NCBI RefSeq assembly: GCF_014642635.1
Contig: NZ_BMIQ01000002.1
Location: 558,001-622,000 of the forward strand
Direction of reading: 5' to 3'
DNA: 64,000 nucleotides
Source of the DNA: Aureimonas endophytica
GTDB lineage: Bacteria; Pseudomonadota; Alphaproteobacteria; Rhizobiales; Rhizobiaceae
Of the stretch, positions 49,004 to 58,400 are shown in pieces. The notes under the pieces are model-generated. The model had not been told where the DNA came from, made no database searches, and worked only from the letters and a program-made list of their open reading frames with translations. Position numbers and translations under genes: made by a program. Position 1 is the stretch's first letter; each line of letters begins with the position of its first letter.

Positions 49004-50268
49004 CGATAGCTCAACCGGTCGATCATCGGCTGGGTGACGAGGCAGATGCCGTTGCTGGTGCGGCGGAAGCGCTGCGCGTCGAGGTCCGGGTCCTCGCCGA
49101 TCACCAGCCCGTCCGGGATCTGCACGCCGCGGTCGACGACGACGCCGGACAACCGCGCGCCGCGCCCGATATGCGTATGCGGCAGAACTACGGCATGGTT
49201 CAGCTGCGAATAGGAATGCATCCTGACGCCGGTGAAGAGCAGCGAGCGGCGCAGCGCCCCGCCCGAGATGATGCAGTCGCCCGAGACCAGCGAGGAGATC
49301 GCCATGCCGCGCCGGCCGTCGTCGTCATGGACGAACTTCGCCGGCGGGGTGATCTCCGAATAGGTCCAGATCGGCCAGTCGCGGTCGTAGATGTCGAGCG
49401 GCGGCACCACGTCGGTGAGGTCGATATTGGCCTGCCAATAGGCGTCCACCGTGCCGACGTCGCGCCAATAGGCGTCGGTCTCCTGGGCCGAGCGGACGCA
49501 GGAGCGGTTGAAGGAATGGGCCTGCGCCCGCCCGTGCTTGACGATATGGGGAATGATGTCCTTGCCGAAGTCGCGGCTGGAATTCGGGTCGGCCGCGTCG
49601 CGCCGCAGCTGGTCCATCAGGAACTTGGTCTCGAAGACGTAGATGCCCATCGAGGCCAGCGCGTAGTCCGGGCGGCCCGGCATCGGCGGCGGGTCCTTCG
49701 GCTTCTCGATGAAATCGGTGATGAGGCCGGTCTCGTCGACATGCATCACGCCGAAGCCGGTTGCCTCCATGCGCGGCACTTCGAGACAGCCGACCGTCAC
49801 GTCCGCTCCCGAATCGACGTGATTCTGGAGCATGATCTCGTAGTCCATCTTGTAGATGTGATCGCCTGCCAGGATGATCATGTATTTGGGGGCGTAGTCC
49901 TCGATGATGTCGGCGTTCTGGTAGACCGCGTCGGCCGTGCCGGCATACCACTGGTCTTCCGACACGCGCTGCGAGGCGGGCAGGACGTCGAAGCTTTCGT
50001 TGCGCTCGGGCCGCAGGAAGTTCCAGCCGCGCTGGAGATGGCGGATCAGCGAATGGGCCTTGTACTGCGTCGCGACGCCGATGCGGCGGATGCCCGAATT
50101 TAAGGCATTGGACAGCGCGAAGTCGATGATGCGGGTCTTGCCGCCGAAATAGACCGCCGGCTTGGCGCGCGTGTCGGTCATCTCCATCAGGCGGCTGCCG
50201 CGACCGCCGGCAAGGACATAGGCCATGGTATCACGCGCGATCGGCGCGTGGCGCTTGCGGTCCGTCAT
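49000..50268 (-). CDS. glgC: Glucose-1-phosphate adenylyltransferase
   Basis: This 422-residue enzyme makes ADP-glucose from glucose-1-phosphate and ATP, the committed step of glycogen synthesis. [17 protein letters not shown] (about 16–32) is the nucleotide loop, [19 protein letters not shown] follows, [14 protein letters not shown] lies near 105, and [11 protein letters not shown] near 180 holds the sugar-phosphate-binding Lys. A C-terminal left-handed helix domain is present. The start follows GGGAGGAACAGG; longer frames upstream are not conserved. Confidence 0.97.
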
Positions 50269-50448
50269 CCTGTTCCTCCCGAGACTCGACGCGGCTCTTG
50301 TTCGCCGCGCCAAGGCAGGAACGCGGCTTTTGCCTATGGTTGTAGCAGCTTCTGCCGTTTCGGGAAGCGCGGCACAGCGGCCTTTCCGCAGCATTTCGAG
50401 GCAGGCCCCGCCATCGCCGCCGAGGGCGGCGCGACGGGGCCGCGCCGG

Positions 50449-52959
50449 TCACGCGCCGGTCGGCGCGCTCCAGATGTCCTTGGCATATTCGCGGATCGAG
50501 CGGTCGGAGGAGAACCAGGCCATCCGGGCGGTGTTGTGCACCGCCTTGGTGCCCCAGGCGGTCGGGTCCTGCCAGACGGTGTCGAGCCGGCGCTGGGTCT
50601 GCCAATAGGCCTCGAAATCGGCCGCGATCATCCACCAGTCGTTGCCGTAGAGATTGTCGATCAGGTTGGAGTAGCGGCCCGGCTCGGAGAAGACGCCATG
50701 GCTGATCGAGTCGAGCGCGCCCTTCAGGATCGGCGAGTTCTCGATGATCTCGCGTCCGCCCTGGCCGTTGGCCCGGCGCGCCGCCACCTGCTCGGCGGTG
50801 AGCCCGAAGATGAAGATGTTGTCCTCGCCGATATGCTCCAGCATCTCGACATTGGCGCCATCCAGCGTGCCGATGGTCAGCGCGCCGTTCATCGCGAACT
50901 TCATGTTGCCGGTGCCCGAGGCTTCGAGGCCGGCGGTGGAGATCTGCTCCGACAGGTCCGCCGCCGGCATGATCTGCTCGGCGAGGCTGACATTGTAGTT
51001 CGGCAGGAAGACCACCTTCAGGAGGTTCTGCACCGAGGGATCGGCATTGATCACCCGCGCCACGTCATTGGCGAGGTGGATGATCTGCTTGGCATTGGCA
51101 TAGGAGGGCGCCGCCTTGCCGGCGAAGATCTTGACGCGCGGCTGCCAGGCGATCTCGGGATGCGAGCGGATCTGGTCGTAGAGCGCGACCGCCTCGATGA
51201 TGTTCAGGAACTGGCGCTTGTATTCGTGGATGCGCTTCACCTGCACGTCGAACATCGCATGGGGATCGACCGAGATCGCCAGCCGTTCCTCGATCGTCTT
51301 GGCGAGGCGCTGCTTGTTCCGCAGCTTCACCGCCATGAACTTGTCGCGGAAGCCGGCATCCGTGGCGAGGGCGTCGAGGCCCTTGATCTTGGTGATGTCG
51401 TCCTTGAAGCCGGGGCCGATCGCCTCGGTGACGAGGGCGGTGAGATCCGGGTTGCACTCCATGATCCAGCGGCGCGGCGTCACGCCGTTCGTCTTGTTCT
51501 GGATGCGCTCCGGATAGAGCTCGTGCAGGTTGTGGAACACCGTCTTCTTCATGAGCTCGGTGTGCAGCGCCGAGACGCCGTTGATCGCATGGCTGCCGAC
51601 GAAGGCGAGCTGGCCCATGCGCACGCGACGGCCCGAGCCCTCGTCGATCAGCGAGATCGCCGCGATCTTGCCGCCGTCGAGCCCGCTCTGCGTCGCCTCG
51701 CGGATGATCTGCGCGTTGATCGCGTAGATGATCTGCATCTGGCGCGGCAGGAGACGCTCGAAGAGATTGACCGGCCAAGTCTCCAGCGCTTCCGGCAGCA
51801 GCGTGTGGTTGGTGTAGGAGAAGACCTTCTTGGTGATGTCCCAGGCCTGATCCCAGCCCATGGCGTGGACGTCGATCAGGAGGCGCATCATCTCGGCGAC
51901 GGACACGGCCGGATGGGTGTCGTTCAGCTGGATCGCCACCTTGTCGGGCAGGGTGGTGAGATCGCCGTGCCGCTTCAGATGATGGCGGATGATGTCCTGG
52001 AGCGAGGCCGAGGAGAAGAAGAATTCCTGGCGCAGGCGCAGTTCCTGGCCGGCGAGATGGGAATCGGCGGGATAGAGGACCTGCGTGATCGACTGCGCCC
52101 GGTTGGCTTCCAGGAGGGCGCCGATATGGTCGCCCGAATTGAAGGCGTCGAGCAGGATCGGATCGAGCGCCCGCGCGCTCCAGAGGCGCAGCGTGTTGAC
52201 GCGCGCGCCGCGCCAGCCGACGATCGGCGTGTCATAGGCGACGGCGAGGATGCGCTCGGCCGGGCGCCAGACCTGGCGCGGCGGCTTGCCGGCTTCCTCG
52301 ATCATCGTGACCTTGCCGCCGAAGCCGATCTCGAAGGCGCGCTCGCGCCGCTCGAATTCCCAGGGGTTGCCGTGTTCGAGCCAGGTTTCCGGCAGCTCGA
52401 CCTGCTGGCCGTCGACCACTTCCTGGCGGAAGAAGCCGTGGACATAGCGGATGCCGTAGCCGAAGCCCGGCACGCCGGTGGAGGCCATGGATTCCATGAA
52501 GCAGGCGGCGAGGCGGCCGAGACCGCCATTGCCGAGCGCCGCGTCCGGCTCCAGGAGCTCGATGAGGTCGATCTCGACGTCATAGGCGGAAAGCGCGTCG
52601 CGGATGGCCTCCGACAGGCCGAGATTGTTGATCGCGTCGCGGAGCAGGCGGCCGATCAGGAATTCCATCGAGAGATAGCAGACGCGCTTGGCGCCGCTCG
52701 CATTGTTGCGGGCATTGGAGGCGAGCCAATGATCGACGATGCGGTCGCGCACCGCGAGGGTCGTCGCCTCCAGCCAGTCGTGCCGCCGCGCCGTCGCGGG
52801 GTCCTTGCCGATCGCATAGGTCAGCTTCTCGGCGATCTCCTTGGCGAGGGCGGCGCTGTCGTTGCGCCTCGGGGCCGGTTTCGGCGCCGCCATGGCGACG
52901 TCGTCGACCCCCTCGAAACTTGCCTCGCTGCGGCTGGACTTCTCGACGGCGGAGCTCAT
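50449..52959 (-). CDS. glgP: Glycogen/starch phosphorylase
   Basis: The 836-residue GT35 enzyme releases glucose-1-phosphate from glycogen. The N-terminal domain includes RVCYLSMEFLIGRLLRDA and GNGGLGRLAACFMES (about 147–161). The pyridoxal phosphate Lys lies in EASGTGNMKFAMNGALTIGT near 670. It lies 4 bases after pgi in the same operon. A 180-base gap separates it from glgC, exactly where glgB lies in related rhizobial clusters; the gap holds no gene. Confidence 0.97.
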   Translation of the reverse strand: MSSAVEKSSRSEASFEGVDDVAMAAPKPAPRRNDSAALAKEIAEKLTYAIGKDPATARRHDWLEATTLAVRDRIVDHWLASNARNNASGAKRVCYLSMEFLIGRLLRDAINNLGLSEAIRDALSAYDVEIDLIELLEPDAALGNGGLGRLAACFMESMASTGVPGFGYGIRYVHGFFRQEVVDGQQVELPETWLEHGNPWEFERRERAFEIGFGGKVTMIEEAGKPPRQVWRPAERILAVAYDTPIVGWRGARVNTLRLWSARALDPILLDAFNSGDHIGALLEANRAQSITQVLYPADSHLAGQELRLRQEFFFSSASLQDIIRHHLKRHGDLTTLPDKVAIQLNDTHPAVSVAEMMRLLIDVHAMGWDQAWDITKKVFSYTNHTLLPEALETWPVNLFERLLPRQMQIIYAINAQIIREATQSGLDGGKIAAISLIDEGSGRRVRMGQLAFVGSHAINGVSALHTELMKKTVFHNLHELYPERIQNKTNGVTPRRWIMECNPDLTALVTEAIGPGFKDDITKIKGLDALATDAGFRDKFMAVKLRNKQRLAKTIEERLAISVDPHAMFDVQVKRIHEYKRQFLNIIEAVALYDQIRSHPEIAWQPRVKIFAGKAAPSYANAKQIIHLANDVARVINADPSVQNLLKVVFLPNYNVSLAEQIMPAADLSEQISTAGLEASGTGNMKFAMNGALTIGTLDGANVEMLEHIGEDNIFIFGLTAEQVAARRANGQGGREIIENSPILKGALDSISHGVFSEPGRYSNLIDNLYGNDWWMIAADFEAYWQTQRRLDTVWQDPTAWGTKAVHNTARMAWFSSDRSIREYAKDIWSAPTGA

Positions 52960-52963
52960 GGCT

Positions 52964-54604
52964 TCAGGTCCTCATGTGTCGGATGACCTCCACGAGGCCA
53001 GCCGTTGATCCATCATGTCCTTGCGTGCCCGTCTCGCCGGTGACGACCGACAGCAGGCTTGTCGCCAATTCCTTGCCCAGTTCGACGCCCCACTGGTCGT
53101 AGGAGTTGATGCCGAACAGCGCGCCCTCGACGAAGACCCGATGCTCGTAGAGCGCCACGAGGCGCCCGAACGTCGCCGGATCGAGAAGCTTGTACAGGAT
53201 CATTATGGACGGCCGGTTACCGGCGAATTCGCGGTGCGGCGCGATCCGTTCCGCCTCGGCGGCGTCCGCCCCCTTGTCGAGGATCTGCTTGCGCGCCTCC
53301 TCCAGCGTGCGGCCGCGCATCAGCGCCTCGGCCTGCGCCAGGCAATTGGCGAGGAGAAGGTCCTGGTGGTGCTTCAGCGCCGGCTCGTGGCTGTTGGCGC
53401 CGACCATGAACTCGCAGGGGATGACGTCCGTGCCCTGATGCAGCAGCTGGTAGAAGGCGTGCTGGCCGTTGGTGCCGGGCTCGCCCCAGACGAGGGGGCC
53501 GGTGACGGTGCGGGTCGGCTCGCCGTCGAGGCCGACATGCTTGCCGTTCGATTCCATGTCGAGCTGCTGGAGATAGGCCGGCAGGCGCAGGAGCCGCTGG
53601 TCGTAGGGCAGGATGGCGCGGGCCGGATAGCCCTGCGCGACGCGGTGCCACCAGCCGACGAGGCCGAGGATGACCGGCAGGTTCTCGGCGAGCGGCGCGT
53701 GGCGGAAATGCCGGTCCATCTCGCGCGCGCCGGCCAGGAACTCGCGGAAGCGCGCCGGCCCGATCGCCAGCATCACCGGCAGGCCGATCGCCGACCAGAC
53801 CGAATAGCGCCCGCCGACCCAGTCCCAGAAGCCGAAGACCCGCGCCTCGTCGATGCCGAAGGCCGCCACCTTGTCGAGCGCGGTGGAGACGGCGGCGAAA
53901 TGGGCGTTCACCGCCGCCTCGCCGAGCCGCTCGGCGATGAAGCGCCGCGCCGTCGCGGCATTCGTCATCGTCTCGATGGTGGTGAAGGTCTTCGAGGCGA
54001 CGATGAAGAGGCTGGTCTCGGGATCGAGCAGCTTCAGCGTGTCGTGGATATGGGCGCCGTCGACATTGGAGACGAAATGCGCGCGCGGCCCGTCGTGATA
54101 GGGGGCGAGCGCCAGCACCGTCATCACCGGGCCGAGATCGGAACCGCCGATGCCGATATTGACGACGTCGGTGATCACCTTGCCGGTCGAGCCCCGGATC
54201 TCGCCGGAGCGGATGGCCGAGGCGAAGGCGCTCATGCGGGCGAGGACGTCCTCGACCTCGGCGCCGACCGGCTTGCCGCCGGTCGCGAAACCGTCCTCCG
54301 GCAGGGCGCGCAGCGCGACATGCAGCACCGCGCGGCCCTCGGTGGCGTTGATCGGCGCGCCGGCGAACATCGCGTCGCGTTTCTCCTCGACGCCGGCCTT
54401 GCGGGCGAGTTCGACGAGGGCGTCGAGATCGTCGCGGCCGAGGGCACATTTGGAAATGTCGAGCAGCATGTCGCCGAGCCGCACATGCATCGTCTCGAAG
54501 CGCTGCGGCTCCTTGGCGAAACGTTCGCGGATGCCTTCCGCCTTCGCCGCCGCCCCGCGCTGGCGCATCGCCGCAAAACCGTCGTTCAAACCTGTCTCGG
54601 GCAT
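52964..54604 (-). CDS. pgi: Glucose-6-phosphate isomerase
   Basis: The 546-residue enzyme interconverts glucose-6-phosphate and fructose-6-phosphate. Signatures are [14 protein letters not shown] (about 146–159), [15 protein letters not shown] (about 203–217), [20 protein letters not shown] and the signature-2-like [20 protein letters not shown]. It is the first gene of the glycogen operon, linking storage to central metabolism. The 218-base region upstream (54605–54822) is a divergent promoter region; I could not place clear −35/−10 boxes. Confidence 0.96.
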   Translation of the reverse strand: MPETGLNDGFAAMRQRGAAAKAEGIRERFAKEPQRFETMHVRLGDMLLDISKCALGRDDLDALVELARKAGVEEKRDAMFAGAPINATEGRAVLHVALRALPEDGFATGGKPVGAEVEDVLARMSAFASAIRSGEIRGSTGKVITDVVNIGIGGSDLGPVMTVLALAPYHDGPRAHFVSNVDGAHIHDTLKLLDPETSLFIVASKTFTTIETMTNAATARRFIAERLGEAAVNAHFAAVSTALDKVAAFGIDEARVFGFWDWVGGRYSVWSAIGLPVMLAIGPARFREFLAGAREMDRHFRHAPLAENLPVILGLVGWWHRVAQGYPARAILPYDQRLLRLPAYLQQLDMESNGKHVGLDGEPTRTVTGPLVWGEPGTNGQHAFYQLLHQGTDVIPCEFMVGANSHEPALKHHQDLLLANCLAQAEALMRGRTLEEARKQILDKGADAAEAERIAPHREFAGNRPSIMILYKLLDPATFGRLVALYEHRVFVEGALFGINSYDQWGVELGKELATSLLSVVTGETGTQGHDGSTAGLVEVIRHMRT

Positions 54605-54822
54605 GAGACCCCCCTCGATCCGACCGGATTCGTTTCCGGCCGAGACTTATCACCCCCTCGTCCCCGGTCGATAGGCACAAGGCGATTTTCCTGCACCTCC
54701 CGATCGGCGGGCGAGACGGCAGATTTCACCCGGAAGGCAGGGAACGGCGGCCCTTCCCGCTCATTCGACAGCCGAGCCGGCCGCGTTTCTCGCTCCAGTC
54801 CACCGGCCGCCGAGGCTGTTCC

Positions 54823-55131
54823 ATGCGCAAGACTCCGATCGCCGCCCTTCTTCTCGCCGCCATGCTCGGGAGCGCCGGCTGCGTCTCGGCCGGGCCGGGC
54901 GACCCTTCCAGCCGCTATGTGATCAATGTGGTGACGCCGGCCGAGGTGGCGATCGGCAACGACGAAATGACGCGCAGCGTCAACCGCAACACCTTGCCGG
55001 GCACGGTGGAGCGCACCGTCGCCGCCAATCCCGGCCTCGGCGAGGCGCTGGCCCGCAACCGCGTCGATCTCAGCCGCGTCGCCGCCATCCGCGTGCGCCC
55101 GTCCGGCGTGGCGGACGTCTTCCTGAAATGA
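54823..55131 (+). CDS. Small lipoprotein, first of a tandem paralogous pair
   Basis: The 102-residue protein has a lipoprotein signal with SAGC at about residues 17–20. The mature part contains DPSSRYVINVVTPAEVAIG, then VERTVAANPGLGEALARN, then VDLSRVAAIRVRPSGVADVF. The next gene encodes the same layout, so the two arose by duplication. The family is not one I recognise. It overlaps its paralog by 4 bases and is divergent from pgi. Confidence 0.75.
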   Translation: MRKTPIAALLLAAMLGSAGCVSAGPGDPSSRYVINVVTPAEVAIGNDEMTRSVNRNTLPGTVERTVAANPGLGEALARNRVDLSRVAAIRVRPSGVADVFLK

Positions 55132-55454
55132 GCCGCGCCGTCTTTTCCTCCCGTTTCGCCGCCTTCGCCGCGCTCCTCGCTCTCGGTGGCTGTCTCGCGC
55201 CGGCCGCCGATCGGGGCGATCCGGCGGCGCGCTACACGATCAGCATCCAGCGGCCGAACGAGGTGCTGACGGGCCGGCCGGTCCGCAACCTCGCCGTCGG
55301 ACGGAACGCCAATCGCGGCGAGGTCGAGCGCACGCTCGCCGCCAATCCGGGCCTCGCCGAGGCGCTCGTCCGCAACGGCGTCGATCTGCGCATGGTCACC
55401 GCGCTGCGCGTCGGCCCGACCGGCGTGGTGGAGGTCTATACGCGCGGCCGCTGA
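55128..55454 (+). CDS. Small lipoprotein, second of the tandem pair
   Basis: The 108-residue protein has a lipobox GGC near residues 20–22 (LALGGC). Its mature region aligns with the upstream gene: DPAARYTISIQRPNEVLTG, VERTLAANPGLAEALVRN and VDLRMVTALRVGPTGVVEV. The shared ERTxAANPGLxEALxRNxVDL core is the obvious conserved element. Function is unknown. It is convergent with tamB, 16 bases away. Confidence 0.75.
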   Translation: MSRAVFSSRFAAFAALLALGGCLAPAADRGDPAARYTISIQRPNEVLTGRPVRNLAVGRNANRGEVERTLAANPGLAEALVRNGVDLRMVTALRVGPTGVVEVYTRGR

Positions 55455-55470
55455 AACCGGCCGCGCCGTC

Positions 55471-58400
55471 TCAATATTCGTGCTCGTAGAAGATGCCGAC
55501 CTCGCCGCCGCCCTTGGCGGTGACGGCGCCGCTCGCCTTCAGTCCCTTGCCGATATCGATGTTGATCGAGGCGCGCCCCGTCGAGTCGACGCCGAGATAG
55601 GTCCGGTCGTTCAGATATTTGCCGACGCCGACCGCCGTCTGGCCGTCCGCCGTGGTGCGCAGGTCGAGATCGTCAACGCCGATCTGCGAGCGGAGGTTTT
55701 CGAGAAGGCCGGTCGAGCCGCCGACCCCGGCGAGCTGGGCCGCCGCTTCCGCGAGCTGCGCGATCTGGAGCGGCGAGAGATTGGTCGTGCCCTGATTGAA
55801 GATCAGCCGCGCCAGCACCTCGTCCTGCGGCAAGGCGGGCGAGGAGGAGAAGCTGAAGCTCGGATCGTTGGCCGGTCCCGTCACCGTGACATTCACCGTG
55901 ACATCGCCGGAATCGGAGGTCGCGACGAAGTCGAGCAGCGGGATCAGGCCGCCTGTGAAGCCGAGCCGGCCGCTCTGGAAGTCGAGCCGCTTGTTGAGGA
56001 TCACCAGCCGGCCGCGCGTCAGGTCGAAGCCGCCGGTGATCGAGGGCGCGGCGGCCGAGCCCTGGATGCGTAAGGAGCCGCCCATCTGCACGTCGAGGCC
56101 GCGCCCGCGCACGAAGATCTCGCTCGGCGCGTTGAAGGCGATGTCGAGATCGATGCCGCCGCCACCGCCGCCGGCCTTCCGCGGCGGGAACAATTCGCGC
56201 TGCTGCTTGGCGACGCGCGGCGGCGCGTTGCGGCGCGTGACGTCGATCCGGGCGAGCGAGGTCGGGAAGCGCGAGGGCACGAGGATGTCCATGCGCTTGA
56301 CGTCGATCGAGCCGGCGAGGCGCGGCGTGCCGGTCAGCTGGCCGGTGATCGTCAGCGCCGCGTCGAGCCGGGCCGCGACGAGCTCGCCATCGGCATAGCG
56401 TCCGTCCGCGACGCGGATCGAGAGATCGGCCGGGAAGCCGTTCGAAAGGCCGAGCGTGCCGCCGGCCGTGATCGTGCCGCCGGCCGCGAGATTGGCGCGG
56501 AAGCTCGAAATCGTCGCGGTCTGGCCGGACAACGTGATCGTGGTCGCGATATTGCGGACCGAGACATTGGCGCCGGTATCGGTGAAGCTCGCCCCGGCGG
56601 TCGAGATCGTGCCGTTGACATTGGGCGCGGCGGCCGTGCCCGTCACCGCCACATCGACCCGCACCGTCCCTTGCGCCGAACGCCCGCCTTCCGCGAGAAT
56701 CCGGTTGGCGAGGGCGAGGGGGGCCGTGCCATTGGCGCGCAGGTCGAAATCCGGCGTGCCGGCAAGGCCGACCGTGCCGTTCGCGCGGAAGTCGAGGCCG
56801 CCGCCGCCGGAGAGGACCGTGTCCAGCCGCAGCACCTTGTTGGCGAATTCGCCATTCGCCCGGATGGCGAGCGGGCCGATGCCGGCATCCCGCGTCTGGG
56901 CCAGGGTGAGGCCGGCGACATTCAGATCGAAGCGCGCCTGCGGATCGGCGGCGGGGCCGGTCGCTCGCGCGCTGCCGTTGATCGTGCCGGTCGGATCGAT
57001 GCCGGAGGCCGCCGCGCTCGCCAGCGAGGCCGGCAGGTTGCGGATCGCCACATCGAGATCGAGCTCGCGGCCCGCCCGGCCGGTGAGCTCCACCACGCCG
57101 CCGCCCACGGTGACGCGGCCGGTCTCGATCTCGACATTGCCGTTCTCGAAGCGGCCGGCGGCGACGGCGTTCAGGGCCGGCGTCCTGGCCGCCCGCGTCT
57201 GGCGGGTGGAGACGGTCTCGGCGCGAAGGTCGAAGCGGGCCGAAGGGGCGCTCAGCGAGCCCTCGGCCCGCGCCGTGCCCGACAGGGTGCCTTCCACCCC
57301 GAGATCGGCGACGAAGGCATTGGCGAGCGCCACGGGCACGCGGGCGAGCGTCGCGTCGATCGAAAGACGTTGTCCGACCGAGCCCTTGGCCTCGATCGTG
57401 CCTTGGCCGGCCGCGATCCGCGCCGTGCCGATCTCGGCCGTGCCGTCCGCATAGCGTCCCGAGAGATCCAGGCTGAGAAGCGGCAGCTTCGCCGCCTTTG
57501 CCTTCTCGGTGGTGATGGAGCGCCCTTCGATCTCGAAGGTCGCCTCCGGCGCGGCGAGGCTGCCGCTCGCCTTGGCGCTGCCGGACAGCCGCCCGCTGGC
57601 GCCGAGCCCTTCGACGAAGCCGTTGGCGAGGGCGACCGGCAGATCGTCGAGCGCGAGGTCGAGATCGAGCCGGCGGCCGACCGTGCCGCTGAGGCCGAGC
57701 GTGCCGCCGCCGATCGCGACCTGACCGCTGGCGATCTCGGCGCTGCCCTGCGCATAGCGGCCCGCGACATCGAGCGTCGCCGGCTTCAGCGAAGCCGCCT
57801 TCAGCTGGCGCGTCGTCAGGCCCGCGCCGGACAGTTCGAAATTCGCCTGCGGATCGGCCAGGGAGCCCGTCGCCCGCGCCGTGCCCGACAGGGTGCCGGC
57901 GGCGTTGAGATTCGGCACGAAGGCATTGGCGAGTCCGACCGGCAGGCGCTGGATGTCGAGTTTCAGATCGACTACCTCGCCGGCCGTGCCGGTGAGGTCG
58001 AGAAAGGCGTCGCCGGTGGCGAGGCGGCCGCGCTCGATCGTGGCCGTCTTATTGGCGACGCGGCCGGCGATGTCGAGCGTCAGCGGCGCGATGCCGGAGG
58101 CGCGGATGCGCTCGGCCGTGATGTCGCGGCCCGTCAGGTTGAAGGTCGCGTTCGGGTCCTGGAGCGTCCCCTTCGCCATGGCCTCGCCCGACAGGGTGCC
58201 CCGCGCCTCGAGCCCCGGCACGAAGGCATTGGCGAGGCCGACCGGGAAGCGGCCGAGCTGGACATCGAGATCGAGGACGCGCCCGACCTTGCCGCTGGCC
58301 CGCAGGGACGCCTCGCCGAAATCGAGCACCGCCGTTTCGAGATCGGCCGTGCCTTCGGCGAACCGGCCGGCAAGGCGAAGCTGCCCCGGCGCAATGCCGG

